DNA from: Nostoc sp. CHAB 5824
GTDB taxonomy: Bacteria; Cyanobacteriota; Cyanobacteriia; Cyanobacteriales; Nostocaceae
DNA: 64,000 nt
Direction of reading: 5' to 3'
Assembly: GCF_020829665.1 (NCBI RefSeq)
Contig: NZ_JAIVFT010000004.1
Coordinates: 131,613-195,612, forward strand
The notes under the pieces are model-generated. The model worked only from the letters and a program-made list of their open reading frames with translations, ran no database searches and was not told where the DNA came from. Positions 29,229 to 36,803 of this stretch are shown here, piece by piece. Within the stretch, counting starts at the first letter, position 1. Each line of letters opens with the position of its first letter. The position numbers were made by a program, and so were the translations under genes.

Positions 29229-29395
29229 AGGTAATTTTGCGATCGCACCTCAACATCTATAATCCTACGAGATGCTTTCTGGTTTGACAGTCTTGTGCAT
29301 TGAACTGGCGCATTAGGCATGGTTATTTTCCTTGTCCTCTTCTGTAAGGTTTAATAGTTAATGGTGGAAGTGTTGAGATTTATTAAGAAGACATT

Positions 29396-29893
29396 ATGAA
29401 ATATTGGCGATTGTTAGCTAGCTTTGTCTTAGCTATGGTTCTTTTTTTGTTTCCCTTATCGGCACAAGCTGCAAGTTCTTCCAGTATTACCCGTTCTGTA
29501 GGTAATGATGAACTTAAGGGCAAGGATTACTCTGGTCAAAGTTTAATTGGCACTGAGTTTACCAATCTCAAATTAGAGAATGCTAATTTTAGCAATGCTG
29601 ATTTACGTGGTGGCGTGTTTAACGGTAGCGTATTGGAGGGAGTAAATCTGCATGGTGCTGATTTTAGTGAAGGCATAGCCTATCTAACAAGGTTTAAGGA
29701 TGCTGATTTAAGTGATGCTGTGTTGACCGATGCGATGATGCTGCGTTCTACTTTTGATGATGTAAATGTCACAGGTGCTGATTTTACCAATGCAATTTTA
29801 GATGGCACGCAAGTGAAAAAACTTTGTGTTAAAGCAAGTGGTGTGAATTCTAAAACTGCTGTGGATACTCGCAAATCTTTAGGATGTAAGTAG
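29396..29893 (+). CDS. Secreted pentapeptide-repeat protein
   Basis: 165 residues. Signal peptide [20 protein letters not shown] with cleavage near SAQA-A. The mature part is a right-handed pentapeptide-repeat solenoid of A(D/N)LxX units ([33 protein letters not shown]) ending KLCVKASGV. Such lumenal pentapeptide proteins occur in cyanobacterial thylakoids; periplasmic or lumenal location is inferred. A hairpin follows directly. Confidence 0.88.
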   Translation: MKYWRLLASFVLAMVLFLFPLSAQAASSSSITRSVGNDELKGKDYSGQSLIGTEFTNLKLENANFSNADLRGGVFNGSVLEGVNLHGADFSEGIAYLTRFKDADLSDAVLTDAMMLRSTFDDVNVTGADFTNAILDGTQVKKLCVKASGVNSKTAVDTRKSLGCK

Positions 29894-29900
29894 ACTCTCA

Positions 29901-29927
29901 CCCCTCTTCATCAGCGAAGAAGAGGGG
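29901..29927 (+). terminator. Hairpin after the pentapeptide-repeat gene
   Basis: CCCCTCTTC (29901-29909) and GAAGAGGGG (29919-29927) form a 9-bp stem 8 bp after the stop codon. Downstream sequence is AT-rich (atattatttta) but has no strict T-run. Confidence 0.5.
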
Positions 29928-29964
29928 GATATTATTTTAACTAATTACGAATTACGAATTACGC

Positions 29965-29982
29965 GCAGCGTTCGCGTAGCGT
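29965..29982. repeat. Small dispersed repeat GCAGCGTTCGCGTAGCGT
   Basis: A short palindromic sequence of the type described as small dispersed repeats in Nostoc. Related sequence occurs inside the repeat at 33126-33143. Confidence 0.6.
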
Positions 29983-29996
29983 GCTGGAGGCAATCG

Positions 29997-31889
29997 CTAA
30001 TGATATGCTTCTCTTAAAAAGCTTGCATAATTTGCCCGAATTGTCATAGTAGTCGGATGACTTACACCTAAAGTCCGTTCACAAATTTTCAAAGCTTGTT
30101 CAAACAAGGGTTTGGCTTTCTTGTAGCGTCCTCTATAACGGTAGAGTGCTGCTAAATTGTTCAGGCTAATGGCAACATCAGGATGATTATCTCCCAGCAG
30201 GCGTTTACTCAGTTCTAGAGCTTGCTGATACAAAGGTTCGGCTTTGCTGTGGCGTCCTGTAGATTCATAAAGTTGTGCTAAATTATTCAGGCTAGTGGCG
30301 ACATCTTGATGGTTGTCTCCCAGCAGACGTTTTCTCAGTTTTAAAGCTTGCTCAAGCAAGGGTTCGGCTTCCTTGTAACGTCCTGTATAACAGTACAATG
30401 CTGCTAAATTGTTCAGGGTAGTGGCGACATGGGGATGTTCTTCTCCCACTAGGCGTTTCCACAGTTCTAAAGCTTGCTGATACAAAGGTTCGGCTTCGCT
30501 ATAGCGTCCTGTAGATTCGTAGAGTAATGCTAAATAGCTTAAGCTAGTAGCGACATCAGTATGTTCTTCTCCCAGCAAGCGTTTTCTCAATTCTAAAGCT
30601 TGCTCAAGCAGGGGTTCGGCTTTCTTGTAATGTCCTATCGATTCGTAGAGTAATGCCAAATTGTTTAGGCTAGTGGCGACATCAAGATGGTTATCTCCCA
30701 GCAGGCGTTTACTCAGTTTTAAAGCTTGTTTATACAAGGGTTCAGCTTCACTGTAACGTCCTGTAGATTTGTAGAGTTCTGCTAAATTGTTCAAACTAGC
30801 AACGACATCGGTATGTTCTAAACCAAGACGATTTTGAGTCAGTTCTACACACTGTTGCAACCAAGATTCTGCTTGCTGATAAAGTCCTTGACCTTGATAA
30901 AACCAAGCCAATTTGGTAAACAGAGTAATTAGATTTTCATCGCCTAGATACTGGGATAGGTGGGTTGCAACTTCTGTAATGTGCGGGATATGTGGAGTGA
31001 GGTTAAGAATATCTTCAGGGTTAGGCTGTTGCGGAATTAGCTTTGCTACTTCTAACATCATTGCTGCAAAATTAGTTTTTGCTTCATCCGCCTCATTTGA
31101 CTTATCCAACTTCATTTGGAAAAGTTGCCGAATTAGGGGATTTAGACGATAAATTCCTTTACTTTTATGTTGTAGCAAATGCAATTCTAGTAAATCGCCT
31201 ATAGCTTTCTCCCAAAGTTCTTGTTTTTTGTAATCTTTTATCGTCTCAACAGATAAAGGAATGTCAGCTAAGGCACACAAACTTAGCAAACAGCCAAAGT
31301 TTTGTGCATTTTCATCCAACTGTTCCCAACTTAATTCAAAAGCTTCAGCTACACCGTATTCATAAGCCATCAATGAGTTAACATTGACTACGGCTTCGTG
31401 TTCCAATCGCTTTTTCTCTAGCCGCTTCAGTAGTGTTTCCAAAGATAAATCTGGCATTTTATCCAGATATCCTCCCACTAACTCTAAGGCTAAAGGCAAA
31501 TAACCTAAAAATTTACAAATTCTTCTCGCAACCAAAGCTTCTTGTTGCAGTCGTTTCCGAACCACCAGCGATTTTAATAATTTCATCGCCGCCAATGGTT
31601 TGAGGACATCCAATTCGCTATTATATTTCGCTCTCAAGTAAGCTTTTAACTTTTCTACTTTGTCCCGACTGTTGGAAATAGCTAACTCAGGATAATTCTG
31701 GGCGAACTTGTCATATACTTCACCCATCCACTTTTTAAAAGCAGCGATATCAACGTTTAACTCGCTGGCAAATTGAGCTTCACTTTTACCTAAATTTTCA
31801 TTATTAAAATACTTTATAAAAGCTGCCGTTTGCTTTAGAGATAAGCTATGAGTAGCAGCTTCTTTGGCTAGAAAATTAGCCCATTGCAT
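29997..31889 (-). CDS. NB-ARC/TPR paralogue lacking the P-loop module
   Basis: 630 residues. Residues 1-90 align with the N-terminal helical domain of the 880-residue protein at 33293 (MQWANFLAKEAA.., SELNVDIAAFKKWMGEVYDK). The protein then jumps, via SELD, straight to VLKPLAAMKLLKSLV, which is residue 261 of the longer protein: about 166 residues with Walker A and Walker B are gone, in frame. The winged-helix part (CKFLGYLPLALELVGG) and six 42-residue kinesin-light-chain-type TPRs plus a C-terminal cap remain. It cannot bind ATP in the usual way. It may be a regulator or decoy for the intact paralogue; alternatively it is an early decay product, but the whole frame is still open. Confidence 0.85.
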   Translation of the reverse strand: MQWANFLAKEAATHSLSLKQTAAFIKYFNNENLGKSEAQFASELNVDIAAFKKWMGEVYDKFAQNYPELAISNSRDKVEKLKAYLRAKYNSELDVLKPLAAMKLLKSLVVRKRLQQEALVARRICKFLGYLPLALELVGGYLDKMPDLSLETLLKRLEKKRLEHEAVVNVNSLMAYEYGVAEAFELSWEQLDENAQNFGCLLSLCALADIPLSVETIKDYKKQELWEKAIGDLLELHLLQHKSKGIYRLNPLIRQLFQMKLDKSNEADEAKTNFAAMMLEVAKLIPQQPNPEDILNLTPHIPHITEVATHLSQYLGDENLITLFTKLAWFYQGQGLYQQAESWLQQCVELTQNRLGLEHTDVVASLNNLAELYKSTGRYSEAEPLYKQALKLSKRLLGDNHLDVATSLNNLALLYESIGHYKKAEPLLEQALELRKRLLGEEHTDVATSLSYLALLYESTGRYSEAEPLYQQALELWKRLVGEEHPHVATTLNNLAALYCYTGRYKEAEPLLEQALKLRKRLLGDNHQDVATSLNNLAQLYESTGRHSKAEPLYQQALELSKRLLGDNHPDVAISLNNLAALYRYRGRYKKAKPLFEQALKICERTLGVSHPTTMTIRANYASFLREAYH

Positions 31890-31896
31890 AAACAGT

Positions 31897-31985
31897 TTAT
31901 GAGGTTTATTTTAAATTCTACTTTGTCTGCATTTAGAAATCTCCTCTCTTTGGGGTAGAAATACCATTTGCATACAAAAATTTAA
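31897..31985 (-). promoter_or_regulatory. Upstream region shared by the two NB-ARC/TPR paralogues (copy 1)
   Basis: Matches 35943-36060 in order: gaggtttatt / aaggtttatt, ttctacttt, tagaaataccatttgcata and aaa.atttaaaa. Retention of these blocks in both copies suggests that the promoter or leader was duplicated with the gene. The actual promoter elements cannot be fixed by eye. Confidence 0.5.
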
Positions 31986-32016
31986 AAGCAGTGGCTTGCC
32001 GTTAGATATTGCCACT

Positions 32017-32056
32017 TGAGCCTTTGAACCTCAAATTTCGAGTTTTGTACTACAAA
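32017..32056. repeat. Unexpanded copy of the 21-bp array flanks
   Basis: cacttgagcctttgaacct, then caaatttcgagttttgtact, corresponds to the left and right borders of the 36501-36733 array joined without the ten repeat units. Confidence 0.7.
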
Positions 32057-32107
32057 ATGGCTATGCGATGTCTACGATGGGCTATTCTGCGTTGCAGGTT
32101 GTTAATT

Positions 32108-32170
32108 AGCATGAGAATCGAACCGCAGAGGCGCAGAGGACACGGAGGAAGAAATTAAGAGGAAGCGATC
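32108..32170. repeat. Dispersed repeat (gcatgagaatcgaaccgc), copy 1
   Basis: Shares gcatgagaatcgaaccgc and the following purine-rich gcagagg..gaagaaat with 33107-33180. In this copy the sequence runs directly from aaccgc into agagg, without the insertion seen in copy 2. Confidence 0.65.
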
Positions 32171-32233
32171 GCGCAGCGTTCACTAGGAAAGCTTACCGGA
32201 GGTATTGCTGTTTTAAGTTACAGCTGTTTGAGA

Positions 32234-32723
32234 TTACAATTGAAGGGCGATCGCTATTCCCCTGCTTGAAGTTTTGAGTAAATTGACCAAAGTATCGGAT
32301 AACCACAAACCAGCGTCACGCAAAGTTTGAATTCCAGGAGATATGCTTGGGATTATTCCACGTCTTTTTGCTAATATCAGCAAACCTCCGGTTCCGATGG
32401 TAATAATACCTAAAGCTTGACCACAACGCCGTGCTGCTCTATCGTCAACAATAGCGAGCACAGTCGGAATTTTTTAATGCCAAACTTAATACTTGTGATT
32501 CTCCCTTTCCCAAATCCCAAGCTGCTACAACAGGAGCAATAGTATTAACTTCTACTGTTTGTATCCAAGAAATACTCGGTAACTGTGTTGATGCGACATC
32601 ATCTTTTGTTGTGACTTCTTCAAAAACACCTAATGGAACTAAAACTTCTGTGAATAATTGTGGAAGTAATTATGCTTGCTAACTTTTTAAAAGAACAATC
32701 AAAAGTGAAGAGTTAATAATTAC
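32234..32723 (-). pseudogene. Frameshifted DUF3368 (PIN-like) toxin
   Basis: Three pieces in order on the minus strand: VIINSSLLIVLLKS (about 32680-32723, then a stop); LLPQLFTEVLVPLGVFEEV through VVAAWDLGKGESQVLSLALK (about 32460-32660); and VLAIVDDRAARRCGQALGI to GLWLSD, ending at 32234. Together they cover a DUF3368 domain, but at least two frame breaks separate them. It follows a UPF0175 gene, the usual partner. An isolated 75-codon frame is only its C-terminal third. Confidence 0.8.
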
Positions 32724-32727
32724 ACGA

Positions 32728-32982
32728 TTAATCGGCATTTGCCAGTTCCTGGGCTAACTCTTGGGCAGTATATTGCATAAAATCCACTTGGTAGCGTGAT
32801 AAAGCATTAATAAATTCAGCACGAGTTAGTCCAGCAATCTCTGCTGCTTTGGCTTGTGAAATGTCACCTAATTCATACCATTTAACTGCTGCGGCAATTC
32901 GCATTTCTTGGATAAATTCTTCAGGATTTTTACGAAGTGCTGAGAATACTGTTTCTGGTAATTGGATTGGTACTGTTCGCAT
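32728..32982 (-). CDS. UPF0175 family antitoxin-like protein
   Basis: 84 residues. MRTVPIQLPETVFSALRKNP, KWYELGDISQAKAAEIAGL and LTRAEFINALSRYQVDF match UPF0175, a small DNA-binding (HTH-like) family that usually precedes a PIN/DUF3368 toxin. The frame is intact but the downstream toxin is broken. Confidence 0.88.
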   Translation of the reverse strand: MRTVPIQLPETVFSALRKNPEEFIQEMRIAAAVKWYELGDISQAKAAEIAGLTRAEFINALSRYQVDFMQYTAQELAQELANAD

Positions 32983-33106
32983 AAATTTTTCCTCAGTTTA
33001 TTAGAGAGTATTCCTCTGCTTAGAGTCAAGAGCGCTAATATTGACCATTTGAACCTCGAAACAGCTAGCGGTTGCTCTATTCTTTACTGTACTTTGGATA
33101 TGTGGG

Positions 33107-33180
33107 GGCATGAGAATCGAACCGCGTTCGCGTAGCGTCTCGCAGAGAAGGGCGCAAAGGGCGCGAAGAAATAAGTAAGA
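33107..33180. repeat. Dispersed repeat copy 2 carrying a small repeat insertion
   Basis: Same as 32108-32170 except that gttcgcgtagcgtctcgc (about 33126-33143) is inserted between aaccgc and agag. This is a repeat nested inside a repeat. The surrounding 32983-33292 has no supportable gene. Confidence 0.65.
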
Positions 33181-33292
33181 GAGAGCGATCGCCATTTGAA
33201 GTTAGAATTGATGGGCTATCGCTGCTAAAATTTAAACTACAACTGTTGTGTAGCATCAATTTGGTGTGATTTTGTGAGAAAGGGTGCGATCG

Positions 33293-35935
33293 TTAGCGAT
33301 ATGCTTCTCTTAAAAAGATTGCATAATTTTCCTGAACCCTTATTGTATCGGGATGACTTACACCTAAAGTCTGCTTACAAATTGCCAAAGCTTCCTGAAA
33401 CAGCAATTCGGCTTCGTTATAGCGTCCTGTAGAATAATAGAGTGCTGCGAGATTGTTCAGGCTAGTGGCGATATCTGGATGGTTGTCTCCCAGTAAGCGT
33501 TTGCTCAGTTCCAAAGCTTGCTGATACAGGGGTTCGGCTTCGCTGTAACGTCCTGTAGAACCGTAGAGTTCTGCGAGATTATTCATGCTATTAGCGACAT
33601 GAGGATGGTTGTCTCCCAGTAAGCGTTTGCTCAGTTCTAAAGCTTGCTGAAACAGGGGTTCAGCTTTACTGTAGCGTCCTGTAGAACGGTAGAGTAATGC
33701 GAGATTGTTCAGGCTAGTTGCGACATCGGGATGGTTGTCTCCCAGTAAACGTTTTCTCAGTTCTAAAGCTTGCTCAAGAAAGGGTTCGGCTTCGCTGTAG
33801 CGTCCTGTAGAACGGTAGAGTTCTGCGAGATTGTTCAAGCTATTAGCAACATTTGGATGGTTGTCTCCCAGTAAACGTTTGCTTAATTCCAAAGCTTGCT
33901 GAAACAGGGGTTCAGCTTTGCTGTAGCGTCCTGTAGAACGGTAGAGTTCTGCGAGATTGTTCAAGCTATTAGCAACATTTGGATGTTTGTCTCCCAGTAA
34001 ACGTTTTCTCAGTTCCAAAGCTTGTTGAAATAGGGATTCAGCTTCGTTGTAGCGCCCTGTAGAAACGTAAAGTACTGCGAGATTGTTCAGGCTATTGGCC
34101 ACATTGGGATGGTTGTCTCCCAGTAAACGTTTGCTCAGTTCTAAAGCTTGCTGAAGCAGGGGTTTGGCTTCGCTGTAGCGCCCTGTATATTCGTAGAGTC
34201 CTGCGAGATTGTTCAGGCTAGTAGCAACGTCGAGATGGTTGTCTCCCAGTAAGCGTTTGCTCAGTTCCAAAGCTCGCTGATACAAGGATTCAGCTTTGCT
34301 GTAGTGTCCTGTAGAAACGTAAAGTACTGCGAGATTGTTCAGGCTAGTAACGACATCAGGATGTTCTAAACCAAGACGATTTTCAGTGACCTCTACACAT
34401 AGTTTGTACCAAGGTTCTGCTTGCTGATAAAGTCCTTGACCGTTATAAAACCGACTTAAGCTTGTTAAAGGCCAAGTTAAATCCTCATCGCTGAGATATT
34501 GGGATAGGTGGGTTGCAACTTCTGCAAGGTGGGGGATATGTGGAGTGAGGTTGAAAATATCTTCACGGTTAGGCTGTTGAGGAATTCGCTTTGCCACCTC
34601 TACCATCTGCGCTACAAAAGCAGTTTTCACCTTATCTACATTACTTGACTTATCCAACTTCATTTGGAAAAATTGCCGAATCAGTGGATGTAGACGATAA
34701 ATTTTTTTGCTTTGCCATTGTATTAAATGCAGTTTCCGCAACTCAGCTATAGCTTTCTCCAAGAGTTCTTGTGTTTCTTCATCTTTTATTGCCTCAACAG
34801 AAAAATGAATGTCAGCCAAGGCATACAGACTCAGCCAACAGCCTAAGCTTTGTGCATTCTCATCCAACTGTTCCCAACTCAATGCAAAAGCTTCAGCAAC
34901 CCCGTATTCATAACGCATCAATGGGTTAGCCTTCGCTATTGCTTCGTGTTCCAGTCGCTTTTTCTCTAGCCGCTTCAGCAGTTTTTCCAGAGACAAATCT
35001 GGCATTGTATCCAGATATCGCCCCACTAACTCTAACGCCAAAGGCAAATATCCCAAGAATTTACAAATTTTTCTCGCAACCCAAGGTTCGCTTTTAAGTC
35101 GTTCTCTGTCAACCAACGATTTTAATAATTTCATCGCCGCCAATGGTTTGAGAACACCCAAAGGTAATTGCGGCAAAGTACTATCAAATTCCTGGCGCGT
35201 TGTCAGCAATACTTTAAACCGGGGTGATTCTGGGGGTAGATTACGCTGAACCTGTTTTTTGTAGTCGGTGACATCATCAAACACCAGCAGTACTTCACCT
35301 TGTTGCCAATTTTCCCAGCAGTATCTCAGCCTATCTGCTAATTCCCAATCGTCCGGTGCAATGAGTTTAAATTTCAATTCGGCAAATCTGAGAATCTGAA
35401 TTCCGACATCTATTCCCTGTGCAGATAACCAGCAAACCCCACCTGGATATTTCTGCAAGTGCTGTTTGGCGTATTGGGTAGCGAGTTCAGTTTTGCCTAC
35501 TCCACCCATACCCGCCACAGCTACAATTGCAACTTGCCGAGATGCTTGTAATTGCTGGTGAAGGTTTTGTAGTTCCGCCTCACGTCCCACAAATTTTTCA
35601 AATGGGACAGCAGGGGGAATATTTTGATGAATTTCTTTAATTGTGGGGTGGGCATCTTGCCCGCCATTATATTTCGCTGTCAAGCAAGCCCGTAACTTTT
35701 CTAGCTTACCCCGGCTTTCAGAATTGGCTAACTCAGGATAACTCTGAGCAAATTTGTCATAAACCTCAGTCATCCGCTTTTTCAACGCAGCCGCACTGAT
35801 GTTCAATTCGCTGGCAAGTTTTGCCTCACTCTTCCCTGAGTTTTCAGTCTTCAACCGCTCTACAAAAGCCACCGTTTGCTCTGAGGATAAGCCATAAATA
35901 GCAGCTTCGTTGGCTAAAAAATCAGCCCATTGCAT
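33293..35935 (-). CDS. NB-ARC / tetratricopeptide STAND NTPase
   Basis: 880 residues. N-terminal helical domain (1-90) of a type common on cyanobacterial NB-ARC proteins, then the linker IPPAVPFEKFVGREAEL, Walker A GMGGVGKT (142-149), Walker B LLVFDD (216-221), sensor-like LLTTR (243-247) and GLPLAL-type helix (CKFLGYLPLALELVG). The C-terminal half is eight 42-residue kinesin-light-chain-type TPRs whose DNA is nearly identical from unit to unit. STAND proteins of this design switch upon ligand sensing; several act in defence. It is paired divergently with the small membrane protein at 36070 and in tandem with a P-loop-less paralogue at 29997. Confidence 0.92.
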   Translation of the reverse strand: MQWADFLANEAAIYGLSSEQTVAFVERLKTENSGKSEAKLASELNISAAALKKRMTEVYDKFAQSYPELANSESRGKLEKLRACLTAKYNGGQDAHPTIKEIHQNIPPAVPFEKFVGREAELQNLHQQLQASRQVAIVAVAGMGGVGKTELATQYAKQHLQKYPGGVCWLSAQGIDVGIQILRFAELKFKLIAPDDWELADRLRYCWENWQQGEVLLVFDDVTDYKKQVQRNLPPESPRFKVLLTTRQEFDSTLPQLPLGVLKPLAAMKLLKSLVDRERLKSEPWVARKICKFLGYLPLALELVGRYLDTMPDLSLEKLLKRLEKKRLEHEAIAKANPLMRYEYGVAEAFALSWEQLDENAQSLGCWLSLYALADIHFSVEAIKDEETQELLEKAIAELRKLHLIQWQSKKIYRLHPLIRQFFQMKLDKSSNVDKVKTAFVAQMVEVAKRIPQQPNREDIFNLTPHIPHLAEVATHLSQYLSDEDLTWPLTSLSRFYNGQGLYQQAEPWYKLCVEVTENRLGLEHPDVVTSLNNLAVLYVSTGHYSKAESLYQRALELSKRLLGDNHLDVATSLNNLAGLYEYTGRYSEAKPLLQQALELSKRLLGDNHPNVANSLNNLAVLYVSTGRYNEAESLFQQALELRKRLLGDKHPNVANSLNNLAELYRSTGRYSKAEPLFQQALELSKRLLGDNHPNVANSLNNLAELYRSTGRYSEAEPFLEQALELRKRLLGDNHPDVATSLNNLALLYRSTGRYSKAEPLFQQALELSKRLLGDNHPHVANSMNNLAELYGSTGRYSEAEPLYQQALELSKRLLGDNHPDIATSLNNLAALYYSTGRYNEAELLFQEALAICKQTLGVSHPDTIRVQENYAIFLREAYR

Positions 35936-35942
35936 AGACAGC

Positions 35943-36060
35943 TTGTAAGGTTTATTCTCGATTCTACTTAATTTCTACCTTCTTTCTACTTTGTCTCTAT
36001 TTCTATGGAATCTCTTTTTCTCCTAGCAGAAATACCATTTGCATAGAAACATTTAAAAAG
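35943..36060 (-). promoter_or_regulatory. Upstream region shared by the two NB-ARC/TPR paralogues (copy 2)
   Basis: Intergenic 134-bp region between the divergent NB-ARC gene and the 82-residue membrane protein. Blocks ttctactttgtct, agaaataccatttgcata and atttaaaa recur upstream of the paralogue at 31897-31985. It must hold promoters for both directions in this copy. Confidence 0.5.
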
Positions 36061-36069
36061 ATTCAAGCC

Positions 36070-36318
36070 ATGAAAACTGCCTTAACAACTCCAGCCAACT
36101 CCAATCAAACCACCCAAACTTCGCAATTAATCCCCGCCTCGCCAACATCGGTAGAGAATCCATCTACTTGGATGCGAGATGGATACAGTCCGACTGAAAT
36201 TATTCTGGCGGCGGCAATTTTAACTTCATTGTCGATTGGGGGAATTGCCTCTGTGATTGTGGCGATTACGGGTTTAGTTAAAACTTTAGTACGCCCCACA
36301 AGCGAAAAAATAAATTAG
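36070..36318 (+). CDS. Small membrane protein divergent from the NB-ARC/TPR gene
   Basis: 82 residues. A Thr/Gln/Ser-rich polar N-terminus (about 1-40), then a hydrophobic segment (about 43-71: LAAAILTSLSIGGIASVIVA) and a short basic tail. No signal-peptide cleavage site is obvious. It shares the intergenic region with the NB-ARC gene and is absent from the other duplicate. Function unknown; a membrane partner or effector of the STAND protein is one possibility. Confidence 0.6.
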   Translation: MKTALTTPANSNQTTQTSQLIPASPTSVENPSTWMRDGYSPTEIILAAAILTSLSIGGIASVIVAITGLVKTLVRPTSEKIN

Positions 36319-36360
36319 GCTTACTGGCAAAGGCAAATTCTTCGCTTCGTTGCTATCCCG

Positions 36361-36479
36361 CCTCGGAATCAATTCCGAGGCTAATAGCCGAAGTCCGTTC
36401 AAACGGACTAAATTTTAGTTAATTTGAGTTAGTTTTAACTGACTTGCGCTGTTAACCTGCGATTTGAATCGCACGCAGG
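36361..36479. repeat. Cluster of three short hairpins
   Basis: CCTCGGAAT/ATTCCGAGG (36361-36380), AGTCCGTT/AACGGACT (36392-36409) and CCTGCG..CGCAGG (36456-36479) follow one another, each with a tiny loop. Such strings of hairpins are a common composite repeat in Nostoc genomes. Confidence 0.75.
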
Positions 36480-36500
36480 CTGAAGGTATCGTCCGTCACT

Positions 36501-36733
36501 TGAGCCTTTGAGCCTTTGAACCTGAACGTTGAGCTTCTGAACCTGAACGTTGAGCTTCTGAGCCTGAACGTTGAGCCTCTGAGCCTGAACGTCGAGCCTT
36601 TTTACTCGAACGTTGCACCTTTTTACTCGAACGTCGAGCCTTTTTACTCGAACGTTGCACCTTTTTACTCGAACGTTGAGCCTTTTTACTCGAACGTTGC
36701 ACCTTTTTACTCGAACGTTGAGTCTTTGAACCT
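36501..36733. repeat. 21-bp tandem array, 10 units
   Basis: GAACG cores at 36524, 36545, 36566, 36587, 36608, 36629, 36650, 36671, 36692 and 36713: exact 21-bp spacing. The first four units read ctgagcctgaacgttgag, the last six cctttttactcgaacgt. Open frames on both strands are artefacts of the multiple-of-three period. The same flanks joined without units occur at 32017-32056. Confidence 0.93.
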
Positions 36734-36803
36734 CAAATTTGGGATTTGGTACTCAAAACAGTCAGGTAAATACTGTATTTCTTATCCCTTCTGCCTTCTT
36801 AAA

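Noticed and set aside
29229..29395. Glycine riboswitch before gcvT
   Set aside because: No recognisable tandem aptamer core in the 167 bp upstream.
32234..32461. Stand-alone 75-residue gene
   Set aside because: It is the C-terminal third of a frameshifted DUF3368 toxin.
33107..33130. tRNA T-arm-like GGTTCGATTCTC on the minus strand
   Set aside because: No acceptor, D or anticodon stem fits, and the sequence is part of a dispersed repeat also present at 32108.
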